A stretch of DNA of 64,000 bases from a bacterium (lineage in GTDB: Bacteria > Pseudomonadota > Alphaproteobacteria > Sphingomonadales > Sphingomonadaceae). The notes beneath the pieces are model-generated. The model was given only the letters and a program-made list of their open reading frames with translations. It was not told where the DNA came from and did no database searches. The stretch lies in assembly GCA_030824575.1 (NCBI GenBank), contig JAVBXL010000223.1, forward strand, positions 62,001 through 126,000, in the 5' to 3' direction. The translations under genes were made by a program, and so were the position numbers. Of the stretch, positions 50,310 through 60,219 are shown one piece after another (the first letter of the stretch is position 1; each line of letters opens with the position of its first letter).

Positions 50310-50633
50310 ATGACCGAACGGGGGTCTTTCACGGCACAGGAGATGCGACAGCGCGGGGCGGCGCGGCACAAGCTGTTCGAGCCGTTCGACCTGTGTCAGG
50401 CGGGGCAGTCGGTCCGCGCCCATATGCTCGACCTGTCGGTGTCGGGCGCATTGCTGCATGCCGAACGGCCGCCGCGGATCGGCGCGGGCGTCATTCTCGC
50501 CTTTCCGGGTCTGGAAGTCGCGGCGCATGTCGTGTGGGTGCGGGCCAAGCGTTTTGGCGTGCGGTTCGACATGCTGCTGCCCGATACGGCGTTACGCGCG
50601 ATGCTGGATGGCGGCGACGCGGCTTGCCCATAG
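50310..50633 (+). CDS. PilZ-domain-like protein
   Basis: VRAHMLDLSVSGALLHAERPPRIGAGVILAFPGLEVAAHVVWVRAKRFGVRF. Confidence 0.75.
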   Translation: MTERGSFTAQEMRQRGAARHKLFEPFDLCQAGQSVRAHMLDLSVSGALLHAERPPRIGAGVILAFPGLEVAAHVVWVRAKRFGVRFDMLLPDTALRAMLDGGDAACP

Positions 50634-50660
50634 GGCATCGGCTGCTGTAGGCAGGCCGCG

Positions 50661-50912
50661 ATGCATTTCGACGATCAGCTCCAGCGCTATTTCGGGACGA
50701 CCGAGATCGACAGCCTGCCCCCATCTGCGGTGGAGGCGGGGATCGAGCGGATGCGCGTCGATCTGGGGCTGGAACAGGATCGCGGTCGGCGGTTCGCGCT
50801 GTGGTCGCTGCTGTTCCTGCTCGGCGATGCCCCCGACCTGGACGTGGCGTTCAAGGATGCGGCGGACCGGGATGCGGCGCGCACCTTCATGGAATTGACC
50901 GAACAGGGCTGA
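50661..50912 (+). CDS. Small hypothetical protein
   Basis: 83-aa ORF MHFDDQLQRYFGTTEIDSLPPSAVEAGIERM..., plausible codon use and gene spacing. Confidence 0.6.
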   Translation: MHFDDQLQRYFGTTEIDSLPPSAVEAGIERMRVDLGLEQDRGRRFALWSLLFLLGDAPDLDVAFKDAADRDAARTFMELTEQG

Positions 50913-51018
50913 CCTTGCTCGCCTCATAGGTCGATGAGTTTTGATGAAGCGCGCGCTGTCCCCTTTCCTTCCGCCTTCCGCCGGGTAAGACGCCACCGTT
51001 CAGTTTCGAGAGGATCGC

Positions 51019-52068
51019 ATGGAGTATCGCACGCTTGGCCGCACGGACCTGAAGGTCAGCCTGATCTGCCTGGGCACCATGACCTGGGGGTCGCAAAATA
51101 GCGAAGCGGAGGCGCATGCCCAGCTGGATTATGCGATCGGGCAGGGCGTGAATTTCATCGATACGGCTGAAGCCTATCCGGTGACGCCGGTCAGCGCCGA
51201 CACGCAATTTCTGACCGAAACCTATATCGGCAACTGGATCGCCGGGCGCGGCAGGCGCAATGACATCATCCTGGCGACCAAGGTGGCGGGGCCGTCGCGC
51301 GACCCGATCCGCACATTTCGCGGCGGCGACAACCGGCTGGATCGCCGGAACATCCATCAGGCGGTCGATGACAGTTTGAGGCGGTTGCGGACCGACTATA
51401 TCGATCTCTATCAGGTGCATTGGCCCGACCGGCCGGTGCCGTCCTTTGGCTCGCGCGGCCTCACCTCGCTGGCCGACGGTCCCGACACGGTGTCGATCGA
51501 GGAGACGCTGGAGGCGCTGGCCGAACTGGTCCAGGCCGGCAAGATCCGTCATGTCGGTGTATCGAACGAAACGCCCTGGGGGCTGGGCGAATATCTGCGG
51601 CTGGCGCGCGATCGGGGGTTGCCGCGGGTGGCTTCCATCCAGAACGCCTACAGCTTGCTCAATCGCATCTTCGAGATCGGCTTGGCGGAATATGCGCTGC
51701 GTGAGGATGTGGGGCTGCTCGCCTATTCGCCGCTGGCGGGCGGCAACCTGACCGGCAAATATCTGGGCGGTGTCATTCCGCCGGGTTCACGCCGCGACGT
51801 GTCGCGCCAGTTCGTGCGCTACGACCTGCCCAACCAGCCGCTCGCCAGCGCGCGCTATGTAGCGATCGCTCATGCCTTTGGACTGGACCCGGCGCAGCTG
51901 GCCTTGGCGTTCGTCAATGCTCAGCCTTTCGTGACCGCGACGATCATCGGCGCAACCAGCCTGGATCAGCTAAAGGCGGACATAGCGAGCGTGGACATCA
52001 CTTTGTCCGCAGAACAGCTGGCGGCGATAGAGGCGGTGCATCGCGCCATACCCGATCCCTGCCCCTGA
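51019..52068 (+). CDS. Aldo/keto reductase (Tas-like)
   Basis: MEYRTLGRTDLKVSLICLGTMTWG, NFIDTAEAYPV, DYIDLYQVHWPDRPVPSFG, HVGVSNETPWG. Confidence 0.94.
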   Translation: MEYRTLGRTDLKVSLICLGTMTWGSQNSEAEAHAQLDYAIGQGVNFIDTAEAYPVTPVSADTQFLTETYIGNWIAGRGRRNDIILATKVAGPSRDPIRTFRGGDNRLDRRNIHQAVDDSLRRLRTDYIDLYQVHWPDRPVPSFGSRGLTSLADGPDTVSIEETLEALAELVQAGKIRHVGVSNETPWGLGEYLRLARDRGLPRVASIQNAYSLLNRIFEIGLAEYALREDVGLLAYSPLAGGNLTGKYLGGVIPPGSRRDVSRQFVRYDLPNQPLASARYVAIAHAFGLDPAQLALAFVNAQPFVTATIIGATSLDQLKADIASVDITLSAEQLAAIEAVHRAIPDPCP

Positions 52069-52081
52069 CGGAAAGCGCCCA

Positions 52082-52375
52082 TCAGGCGGCGCGGGGTGAA
52101 TGGGATTGATGGTCCGAAAGGATGGGCATGTCCACCATCACGGCGATATCCTGCCACCAGTCGTCGACGCCAGGACTAAGGATCGCCAGACTGCCATGGC
52201 GGGGCCGCGCATGCCAGGTGGATGCGATGCGCAGGTAGCGCCATTGCGGATCGCAGTTGATGGGGATGTTGCGAAAGCGGCTCTGCACGCCGGTCGTTAC
52301 GGGATCGATGGGGCGTAATTCGCTGGGCACTTCACGCCAGCTGCCATCGGGGAATCGCACAGAAATCGCCATCAC
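52082..52375 (-). CDS. Small hypothetical protein
   Basis: 97-aa ORF MMAISVRFPDGSWREVPSELRPIDPVT..., no recognised domain. Confidence 0.5.
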   Translation of the reverse strand: MMAISVRFPDGSWREVPSELRPIDPVTTGVQSRFRNIPINCDPQWRYLRIASTWHARPRHGSLAILSPGVDDWWQDIAVMVDMPILSDHQSHSPRAA

Positions 52376-52488
52376 ATGCCTCCATCCCCGCCGTCACTCT
52401 TCTATAAACGCGCTTCAAGCCTTTGAGTTCATTGCAGCTTATCGCAAAACCGTTGGCCGCGCATATGCGGTAAAACGGCCACATAAAA

Positions 52489-52535
52489 TGCGATTTCGTC
52501 GCAATATCATCCCAAGCAATTGCGAATATGTCGCA
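52489..52535. promoter_or_regulatory. Two TGCGA-N5-TCGCA palindromes (alphaproteobacterial Fur-box-like)
   Basis: TGCGAtttcgTCGCA (52489-52503) and TGCGAatatgTCGCA (52521-52535), upstream of receptor ATG 52580. Confidence 0.55.
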
Positions 52536-52579
52536 TTATCGTTATTGGCCCCTTCGATGAATCGAAAAGGGGTTGAAGA

Positions 52580-54646
52580 ATGAAAGTAAAATGGATCGCG
52601 CTTGGCGGCGCTGCGGCAATGGCGCTATGTCATCCGGCCGTTCACGCGGCAGAAGACGCCGTGGCGGCGGATGCGGAACAGGCGCAGGACAGCATCATCG
52701 TCACAGCCGCCACCACCGGATCAAAGACCGATACGGCGCTGGTCGAACTGCCCCAGCCGATCAAGGTCATTACCTCGGAACAATATCTGTCGCAGGGCGC
52801 GATCAGCATTTCCGACACGGTCAAATATGCCGCCGGCGTGCTGGCCAACCCCTATGGCCGCGACACCCGCGTCGATGGTTTCAACGTGCGCGGTCTGGAC
52901 GCATTGCAGTTCCGCGACGGTATGCGCGACATCTTCAGCTATTATGCCAGCATCACGTCGGACCCCTATAATTTCTCGCGCGTGGAAATCCTGCGCGGTC
53001 CGGCTTCCGTGCTGTTCGGCCAGGGGTCGATCGGCGGCCTGGTCAACCTCGTGTCCAAGACGCCCGAATTCCGCACCGGCGGCGAGGTGAACCTCGTTTA
53101 CGGCAGCTATGACCGCAAGGAGGTCATGGGCGACGTCAATGTCGCGCTGGCCGATAATATGGCGGTGCGTTTCGTGGGCCGTGCTCGCGACGCGGACACC
53201 TATGTCGATCATGTGCCCGATGATCGCGTGATGTTCGCGCCGTCGATCCGCTGGCAACCCACGCCCGATACCGACATCGTGCTGACCGGCCTCTATCAGG
53301 AGGATGATACGGGATCGACATCTCAATTCCTGCCGATCATTGGTACTTTCCGCCCCAATACCGCCTATCCGCAGGGCAAGCTGGATCAATATGCGTTCGT
53401 CGGCAAGCCTGGCTGGGACCGCTATAATGGTCGCTCGCTGCAAGGCGGCGGCTCCATCACCCACGCCTTCTCCGACGCTATCAAGATCAATCTGAAGGCG
53501 CGCTACATCGACAGCGACCTTGAATATAAAACCCATTATGCCAACAGCTACGCCAATCCCCAAAATCCGTTCGAAGCGGACGGACGCACCATCGGCCTTT
53601 ATGCCGACGCCAGCGATGCGAAGATGAACGTCTTCTCGACCGACAATAATCTTCAGTTCACGTTCAATACCGGCTCTAATATCGAGCATAAGCTGTTGGT
53701 CGGCATCGACTATAGCTGGAACAAAGTCGGCAAGCGCACTGCCAGCGGTTACGATATCATCGACCTTTACGATATCGATACCGACGCGCTACCCACCTAT
53801 GATCCTGTCGGCCCCTATATCTATGAATCGCAGAAGCAACTTGGCGTGTACGTCCAGGACCAGATCCGCCTGTACGACCGCGTCTCGGTCGTGCTGGGCG
53901 CACGCCGCGACCGCGTGACCGGCTCTTCGGGCCAGAAGGACAATGCCACCACCTTCCGCGCCGGCATCATCGGCGAGATCGGCGCAGGCATCTCGCCCTT
54001 CTTCAGCTATACCGAAAGCTTCCTGCCGGTCGCGGGTAACCTCCAGCTGCCCGGCGGTATTCCCGGCGCTCCCTATCGCCCGCAGACCGGCACGCAATAT
54101 GAGGCGGGCGTGAAGTGGCAGCCGGACGTCAACACCCTGATCACGGCCACGGTGTTCAAGATCAAGGAACGCAACCGCGTCCTCTACGGCGCCAACAATT
54201 CCACGACCCAGTCGGGCGTGTTGGACACCAAGGGGTTCGAGATCGAGGCCAGCCGCACCCTGCCGGGCAATTTCGAGCTACTGGCCAATTATGGCTATGC
54301 CAAGCTCAAGTCGGAAGTGAACACCAGCCTAGACTATATGCCGCGCCATACGGCGTCCTTCTGGACCACAAAGACCTTCGGTCTGGTGGACGAGGCCCAG
54401 CTGCGCCTGGGCGGCGGCGTCGTCTACAGCGGCAAGAGCGTGTCGACCAGCGCCATCTGGTCTATCGTCACCCCGGCCCGCACCACGGTCGATGCGCTGG
54501 CGGAGATCAACTGGAATAGCTGGCGCTTTGCGCTGAACGCGACCAACCTGCTCAACAACGAATATTATGCGTCCTGCCTGGCGCGGGGCGACTGTTTCGT
54601 CGGCGCGCCGCGCAACGTGATGGGTACGGTCGGTTTCCGGTTCTGA
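52580..54646 (+). CDS. TonB-dependent siderophore-type receptor
   Basis: Plug LPQPIKVITSEQYLSQGAISISDTVKYAAGVL...VEILRGPASVLFGQGSIGGLVNLVSKTP; C-terminal Phe (GTVGFRF). Confidence 0.95.
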   Translation: MKVKWIALGGAAAMALCHPAVHAAEDAVAADAEQAQDSIIVTAATTGSKTDTALVELPQPIKVITSEQYLSQGAISISDTVKYAAGVLANPYGRDTRVDGFNVRGLDALQFRDGMRDIFSYYASITSDPYNFSRVEILRGPASVLFGQGSIGGLVNLVSKTPEFRTGGEVNLVYGSYDRKEVMGDVNVALADNMAVRFVGRARDADTYVDHVPDDRVMFAPSIRWQPTPDTDIVLTGLYQEDDTGSTSQFLPIIGTFRPNTAYPQGKLDQYAFVGKPGWDRYNGRSLQGGGSITHAFSDAIKINLKARYIDSDLEYKTHYANSYANPQNPFEADGRTIGLYADASDAKMNVFSTDNNLQFTFNTGSNIEHKLLVGIDYSWNKVGKRTASGYDIIDLYDIDTDALPTYDPVGPYIYESQKQLGVYVQDQIRLYDRVSVVLGARRDRVTGSSGQKDNATTFRAGIIGEIGAGISPFFSYTESFLPVAGNLQLPGGIPGAPYRPQTGTQYEAGVKWQPDVNTLITATVFKIKERNRVLYGANNSTTQSGVLDTKGFEIEASRTLPGNFELLANYGYAKLKSEVNTSLDYMPRHTASFWTTKTFGLVDEAQLRLGGGVVYSGKSVSTSAIWSIVTPARTTVDALAEINWNSWRFALNATNLLNNEYYASCLARGDCFVGAPRNVMGTVGFRF

Positions 54647-54668
54647 CGATCATAAGAGGAGAGCGAGC

Positions 54669-55301
54669 ATGAAGAGAGTATCCATGGCCCTGTTGGCGCT
54701 GGTGGCCCTGTCGTCCACGGCGCAGGCGCATGAGGTGTGGGTGGAGCGTGACGGCACCGGGCCGGCGCGCATCTATCTGGGCGAACCGGGCGATGCGATG
54801 CCGGAGGGTGGCGACCCTGAGTTCGAGAAGCTTAAAAGCCCCAAGCTGGTGCCGGGATCGAGCGCCGCGCAGGTCCGCAAGACCGGCTATATCGAGGTCG
54901 CCGCGCCCGCCGGAGACGTGCGCGTCATCGACGACAGCGTTTTCGCGCCCTGGGGCGAAGAGGGCAAGAAGGAGGGCGTGATCTATTATGCCCGCGCCGG
55001 CCGCGCGGAAGTCAAGGCGGGGCTGCCGCTGGAGATCGTGCCCACCGCCGCCAACGCCGATAGCTTCACGCTGGTTCGCGACGGCAAGCCGGTGCCCGCC
55101 ACCAAGCTGACCGTCATTTCGCCCGACAAATGGACCAAGGCGTTCACGACCGATGCGCAGGGCCGCGTCACGCTGCCGATCAAGGACAAAGGCCGCTATA
55201 TCCTGAGCGCGACGCAGGAGGAAAAGGGCGATCTTAGCCTTGCCGGGCAGAAGGTTGCGACCCTCTACCACATGGCGACGCTGACCTTCTTGAACGATTG
55301 A
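54669..55301 (+). CDS. DUF4198-like periplasmic protein
   Basis: Signal peptide; AHEVWVERDGTGPARIYLGEPGD; VTLPIKDKGRYILSATQEEKGDL. Confidence 0.72.
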   Translation: MKRVSMALLALVALSSTAQAHEVWVERDGTGPARIYLGEPGDAMPEGGDPEFEKLKSPKLVPGSSAAQVRKTGYIEVAAPAGDVRVIDDSVFAPWGEEGKKEGVIYYARAGRAEVKAGLPLEIVPTAANADSFTLVRDGKPVPATKLTVISPDKWTKAFTTDAQGRVTLPIKDKGRYILSATQEEKGDLSLAGQKVATLYHMATLTFLND

Positions 55302-55312
55302 ACAACAATGTG

Positions 55313-55363
55313 ACGGTGCGTGTCATGGATATGACATGGCACCGTCGCGCAATCCACATTGCG
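55313..55363. promoter_or_regulatory. Adjacent inverted repeats between DUF4198-like gene and second TonB receptor
   Basis: gacggtgcgTGTCATggatATGACAtggcaccgtc and GCAAT-ccac-ATTGC. Confidence 0.45.
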
Positions 55364-55423
55364 GTGCAACATGACGCGGATAGGCCGCCCCCGAATTAAG
55401 GTCCAAAGGGGGATTATCCGACC

Positions 55424-57742
55424 ATGCGTATCACCACCGCTCTGCTGATGGCGTCGACCGCCATCATCGCCCAATCCGCCTATGCCCAGGATGTTGCGCC
55501 CGCCGCCGATGCCGCCGCCGTCGATGGCGCTGACATCATCGTGTTTGGCCGCGGCGAAACCCGCCAGGTGCAGGAAATCAAGGCGCGCGACATCGTCGTG
55601 CTGACGCCGGGCACCAATCCACTCAAAGCCATCGAAAAGCTGCCCAGCGTTAATTTCCAGTCCGCCGACCCGTTTGGCAATTATGAATGGTCGCAGCGCC
55701 TCTCAATCCGCAGCTTCGATCAGACCCGGCTCGGCTTCACGCTCGACGGCATCCCGCTGGGCGACATGAACTATGGCAATCATAATGGCCTGCATGTCAC
55801 CCGCGCGATCAGCAGCGAGAATATCGGCAGCGTGCGCGTCAGCCAGGGTGCCGGTTCGCTCGGCACCCAGGCGACCGGCAATCTGGGCGGCACGGTCGAA
55901 ACCTTCTCGATGGACCCGACCGGTGAATTCGGCGCGCAGGGCAATTTGACCTATGGCAGCGACGACACCTGGCGCGCCTTCGGCCGCGTCAACCTGGGCA
56001 GCGCAGACGGCATCCGCGGCTATGTGTCCTACGGCTATGGCTCTACCGACAAATATAAGGGCGAGGGCGTTCAGGACCAGCATATGGGCAACGCCAAGGT
56101 CGTGATCCCGGTCGGCGACGCCAAGATCGACGGCTGGCTCAGCTATTCCGACCGCCGCGAGCAGGATTATCAGGATATGTCGATGGGCATGATCCGTCGC
56201 CTGGGCTGGGACTGGGACAACACCTACCCCGACTATGCCCGCGCGATCGATTATGCCGACCGCCTGAACGATGTTGATCTGGTCAGCAACAGCGGCGGGT
56301 CGCCCTTCCCTGATGGCCTTTACGACTATAGCGGCGCGACCGTCGCTACCGGCCAGACCTATCCGGGGAATGTCACCAGCGCCGACGACGCCTATTATGA
56401 CGCGGCTGGCCTGCGCAAGGACTGGCTGGGCGCGGTCGGCCTGACCACGCCGCTGGGCGACAGCGCGACCTTCAAAATTAAGGGCTATTACCACAATAAC
56501 AGCGGCATGGGCCTGTGGGCCACCCCCTATACTCGCAGCCCCAACGGCGTGCCGATGTCGGTGCGCACCACCGAATATGACATGGACCGGATCGGCGTGT
56601 TCGGCAGCGTCGACTATACGCTTGGCATCCAGAACCTCAGCGTCGGCGCTTGGTATGAGAATAACCAGTTCCATCAGGCCCGCCGCTTCTATGCCTTCGG
56701 CAGCCGGACCGCGCCGGGCCTGTCGTTCCGCGACTATCCCAAAAACCCCTTCTTCACCCAGTGGGAATTCGATTTCACCACCGACACCTTCCAATATCAT
56801 GTCCAGGACAAGATTGACCTCGGCATGGTGACGATCAACCTGGGGTGGAAGGGCTTCAAGGTCACGAACAAGGCCGAAGCGATCGTCGCATCAACCTTCC
56901 CCGAAGGAAAGATCAAGGCGGAGGACTGGTTCCAGCCTCATGCCGGGTTCGCGGTGGAACTCAGCCCGGAAGCGGAAATCTTCGGCGGCTTCACGCAGGT
57001 CACCCGCGCCTTCGCGTCGGCCACCACCACCGGGCCCTTCTCGACCAACCAAGTCGGTTTCAATGCGATCAAGGATGATCTGAAGCCCGAAACGTCCGAC
57101 ACGTTCGAACTGGGCCTGCGCTACAACACGCCAGTCTTCAACGGCACGCTGGGCGCCTATCTGGTCAACTTCAAGAACCGCCTGCTTGCGGTGCAGGTGG
57201 GCAGCCCGATCGAGGGTCTGGCTTCTGCGCTCCAGAATGTCGGCGGCGTGCGCGCGGTCGGGGTCGAGGCGGCGGGCGACCTGCGCCTTGGCCATGGCTT
57301 TGGCGTCTATGCCAGTTACAGCTACACCGACGCGACCTATCGCGACAATGTGTTCAGTAGTGTCGCAAACGCGGATGGCACATTCCCGCTGGTCGCCCCG
57401 ATCAAGGGCAAGACCGTGGTCGACAGCCCCAAACATATGCTGCGCGGGGAGGTTAATTACGATCAGGGTCCGGTCTTCGGCCGGATCGGCGTCAACTATA
57501 TGTCGCGCCGCTATTACAGCTACACCAACGACGCCTCGGTCCCCAGCCGCGTCATCGTGGACGCCTCGCTCGGCTATCGCTTCACCGACAAGATCGAGTT
57601 GCAGCTCAATGCGACCAACCTGTTCGACAAGAAATATGTCGGCACGATCGGGTCGGGCGGCTTTGTGAACAGCGGCGACGCACAGACATTGCTGGTCGGC
57701 GCGCCGCAGCAATTCTTCATCACTGCCAAGGCCGGGTTCTAA
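55424..57742 (+). CDS. TonB-dependent receptor
   Basis: Plug (LKAIEKLPSVNFQSADPFGNYEWSQRLSIRSFDQTRLGFTLDGIPLGDMNYGNHNG), beta-barrel, C-terminal Phe (FFITAKAGF). Confidence 0.94.
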   Translation: MRITTALLMASTAIIAQSAYAQDVAPAADAAAVDGADIIVFGRGETRQVQEIKARDIVVLTPGTNPLKAIEKLPSVNFQSADPFGNYEWSQRLSIRSFDQTRLGFTLDGIPLGDMNYGNHNGLHVTRAISSENIGSVRVSQGAGSLGTQATGNLGGTVETFSMDPTGEFGAQGNLTYGSDDTWRAFGRVNLGSADGIRGYVSYGYGSTDKYKGEGVQDQHMGNAKVVIPVGDAKIDGWLSYSDRREQDYQDMSMGMIRRLGWDWDNTYPDYARAIDYADRLNDVDLVSNSGGSPFPDGLYDYSGATVATGQTYPGNVTSADDAYYDAAGLRKDWLGAVGLTTPLGDSATFKIKGYYHNNSGMGLWATPYTRSPNGVPMSVRTTEYDMDRIGVFGSVDYTLGIQNLSVGAWYENNQFHQARRFYAFGSRTAPGLSFRDYPKNPFFTQWEFDFTTDTFQYHVQDKIDLGMVTINLGWKGFKVTNKAEAIVASTFPEGKIKAEDWFQPHAGFAVELSPEAEIFGGFTQVTRAFASATTTGPFSTNQVGFNAIKDDLKPETSDTFELGLRYNTPVFNGTLGAYLVNFKNRLLAVQVGSPIEGLASALQNVGGVRAVGVEAAGDLRLGHGFGVYASYSYTDATYRDNVFSSVANADGTFPLVAPIKGKTVVDSPKHMLRGEVNYDQGPVFGRIGVNYMSRRYYSYTNDASVPSRVIVDASLGYRFTDKIELQLNATNLFDKKYVGTIGSGGFVNSGDAQTLLVGAPQQFFITAKAGF

Positions 57743-57746
57743 CATC

Positions 57747-59087
57747 ATGAAGAAGGCCGCGCTTTTCCCGCTCCTCCTCGCCGCTTTCGTTCCGACGGCA
57801 GCGCTGGCGGAGCCGCTGCTCCTCATCTCGATCGACGGGCTGCGGCCCGGCGACGTGTTGGAGGCGGACAAGCGCGGCCTTTCACTGCCCAATCTGCGCC
57901 GCTTCCTGACGCAGGGCGCCCATGCGTCGGGCGTCACCGGCGTCGCGCCGACATTGACCTATCCCAGCCACACGACCCTGATGACCGGGGTGTCGCCCGC
58001 GACACATGGCATCGTCGCCAATAACAGTTTCGATCCGACCGGCATCAACCAGGGCGGCTGGTATTGGTATGCCCAGGATATCAAGGTGCCGACTTTGTGG
58101 GAGGCGGCCACGAAGGCGGGGCTTTCGACGGGCAATGTCCATTGGCCCGTCAGCGTCGCGGCCAAGGGCGTGACCTGGAACCTGCCGCAAATCTGGCGCA
58201 CCGGCCATGCCGATGATGCAAAGCTGCTGGATGCGCTGGCCACGGTGGGGCTGAAGGCCGAACTGGAAGCGAAAGTCGGCCAGCCCTATGCGATGGGGAT
58301 CGACGAGAGCCTGCCCGGCGACCAGTCGCGCGGTCGGTTCGCTACCGCGCTGATCGCCGCGCATCAGCCGCAATTCCTGACCGTCTATCTGACCGCGCTG
58401 GACCATGAACAACATGCGATGGGACCGGACACGCCGCAGGCCAGGGCCGTGCTGGAAAGGATCGACGCCATCGTCGGCGATCTGGTCGCTGCCGAGCGCA
58501 AGGCGCATCCCGACGCGGCGATCGCGCTGGTCAGCGATCATGGGTTCGAAGCGACCCAGACCGGCCTCAACCTCTTCCGCGCCTTCATCGACGAAGGGCT
58601 CATCACGCTGGACAAGGACGGCAAGGTCGCGTCCTGGCAGGCGATGCCCTGGATAGCGGGCGGGTCGGCCGCGATCATGCTGGCGCGCCCGGATGACGCC
58701 GCCATCGCCGATCGGACGAAGACGCTGCTCGACCGACTCGCCGCCAATCCGGCCAACGGCATTGCGTCGGTGCTGGACAAGGCGGCGATCGCCAAAACCG
58801 GCGGCAATCCGCAGGCGTCTTATTATGTCAATCTGAAGCCCGGCTTCGTCACCGACATCTTCCGCGGCGCGAGCGCGCCCCTGATCGCGCGCACGCCGGT
58901 CAAGGGGATGCACGGCTATCTGCCCGGTCCCGCCCATCTGGATGCGACTTTCATGGTGATGGGCAAGGGGATCGCCGCGGGCAAGGACCTGGGCCGGATC
59001 GACATGCGCGCCATCGCGCCGACGCTGGCGACGATCATGGGCGGGACGCTGCCCGACGGGCAAGCGCTGCCGATCGACCTGCGGTAA
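57747..59087 (+). CDS. Alkaline phosphatase-family (nucleotide pyrophosphatase/phosphodiesterase, NPP-like) enzyme
   Basis: LLISIDGLRPGDVLEADKRGLSLPNLRRFLTQGAHASGVTGVAPTLTYPSHTTLMTGVSPATHGI; IALVSDHGFEAT; signal peptide. Confidence 0.9.
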   Translation: MKKAALFPLLLAAFVPTAALAEPLLLISIDGLRPGDVLEADKRGLSLPNLRRFLTQGAHASGVTGVAPTLTYPSHTTLMTGVSPATHGIVANNSFDPTGINQGGWYWYAQDIKVPTLWEAATKAGLSTGNVHWPVSVAAKGVTWNLPQIWRTGHADDAKLLDALATVGLKAELEAKVGQPYAMGIDESLPGDQSRGRFATALIAAHQPQFLTVYLTALDHEQHAMGPDTPQARAVLERIDAIVGDLVAAERKAHPDAAIALVSDHGFEATQTGLNLFRAFIDEGLITLDKDGKVASWQAMPWIAGGSAAIMLARPDDAAIADRTKTLLDRLAANPANGIASVLDKAAIAKTGGNPQASYYVNLKPGFVTDIFRGASAPLIARTPVKGMHGYLPGPAHLDATFMVMGKGIAAGKDLGRIDMRAIAPTLATIMGGTLPDGQALPIDLR

Positions 59088-59187
59088 CAAATCTGCGCAC
59101 AAAACGTCACCGGACTGACCGATGGCCTTCATGCCGTTGCAACCGCGCCGTAAGCGGCGCGTCACTTGCCCGCTGTAATCTGGCACC

Positions 59188-60219
59188 ATGACAGCGACAC
59201 ATCCCCGCCAGATCCGCATCCCGGCTGCCGACAAGGCGCGGTTGCATATCCTCTTCCTCGCCAAGCACGCCCGCGCCGGCGGCCGGCCTGATGCGCAGGA
59301 TGGCAATCATGCCGTCTATCATCATGAAATGCGCACGACGCTGGAGGCGATCGGCCTGCATATCGATGTCGCCGACGGCTATGACGCGCTGTTCGATCGG
59401 CCCGACGCCGATTTCGTCGTCACCCTGCTCAACCGCGGCGGTTTTCAGAATAGCGAAATGCTGGCCCCGCTGCTGCTCAGCCGCCGCGCCGTCCCCTATC
59501 TGGGCGCCAGCCCGATCGTGCGCGGCCTGTCCGACGACAAATATCTCAGCAAACTGATCGCGCGGACGCGCGGCGTGCCGACGATGCGGGCGCAACTGTT
59601 CCGCCGTGGCGGCCTGTTCGATGCCCCCGCCTTCCACGCCGACCGGCTGGTGGTGAAGCCCAATGCCTCGTCCGCCTCCTGGGGCGTCAAGATGGTCGAT
59701 AGCTGGGCGGATGCCCATGCCCATGCGGACAGCCTGTTCGCGCTCGGCCATGACGTGCTGGTCGAAGAATGGGCACCGCTGCTGGACGTCGCGGTGCCGG
59801 TGATCGGCGGCGGTGGGGGCCAACCCTGGATCTTGCCGCCCATGATGTATGTCCCCGCCGATCCGCATCGCGAACGCAGCTATGAGGAGAAGCGCGGCCT
59901 GATCGGCGCCGGCGACGACCCGCTGATCCTGGTCGAGGATGCCGATCTGCGCGCCCGACTGGAGGCGATGACCGCCGCGCTGTTGCCCGAACTCTGGCCG
60001 TTCGATTATGGCCGCTTCGAATTTCGCTATGATCCCGCCAGCGGGCAGCTGCTGTTCATGGAAGTGAACCTGTCCTGCAACCTGTGGTCGAAGAAGACGA
60101 TCGCCCGCTCCGCCGCCTCGATCGGCCTCGATCATGCGGCGCTGGTCGAAACGATCGTCGGCCATAGCCTGGCGCGGCAGGGGTTGCTGAGCGACGCGAT
60201 CGTGCGGGTGGCGGCATGA
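59188..60219 (+). CDS. ATP-grasp enzyme, D-Ala-D-Ala-ligase-like
   Basis: LVVKPNASSASWGVKMVDSWADAHA, LVEEWAPLLDVAVPVIG, YGRFEFRYDPASGQLLFMEVNLSCNLWSKKTIARSAASIG. Confidence 0.78.
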   Translation: MTATHPRQIRIPAADKARLHILFLAKHARAGGRPDAQDGNHAVYHHEMRTTLEAIGLHIDVADGYDALFDRPDADFVVTLLNRGGFQNSEMLAPLLLSRRAVPYLGASPIVRGLSDDKYLSKLIARTRGVPTMRAQLFRRGGLFDAPAFHADRLVVKPNASSASWGVKMVDSWADAHAHADSLFALGHDVLVEEWAPLLDVAVPVIGGGGGQPWILPPMMYVPADPHRERSYEEKRGLIGAGDDPLILVEDADLRARLEAMTAALLPELWPFDYGRFEFRYDPASGQLLFMEVNLSCNLWSKKTIARSAASIGLDHAALVETIVGHSLARQGLLSDAIVRVAA

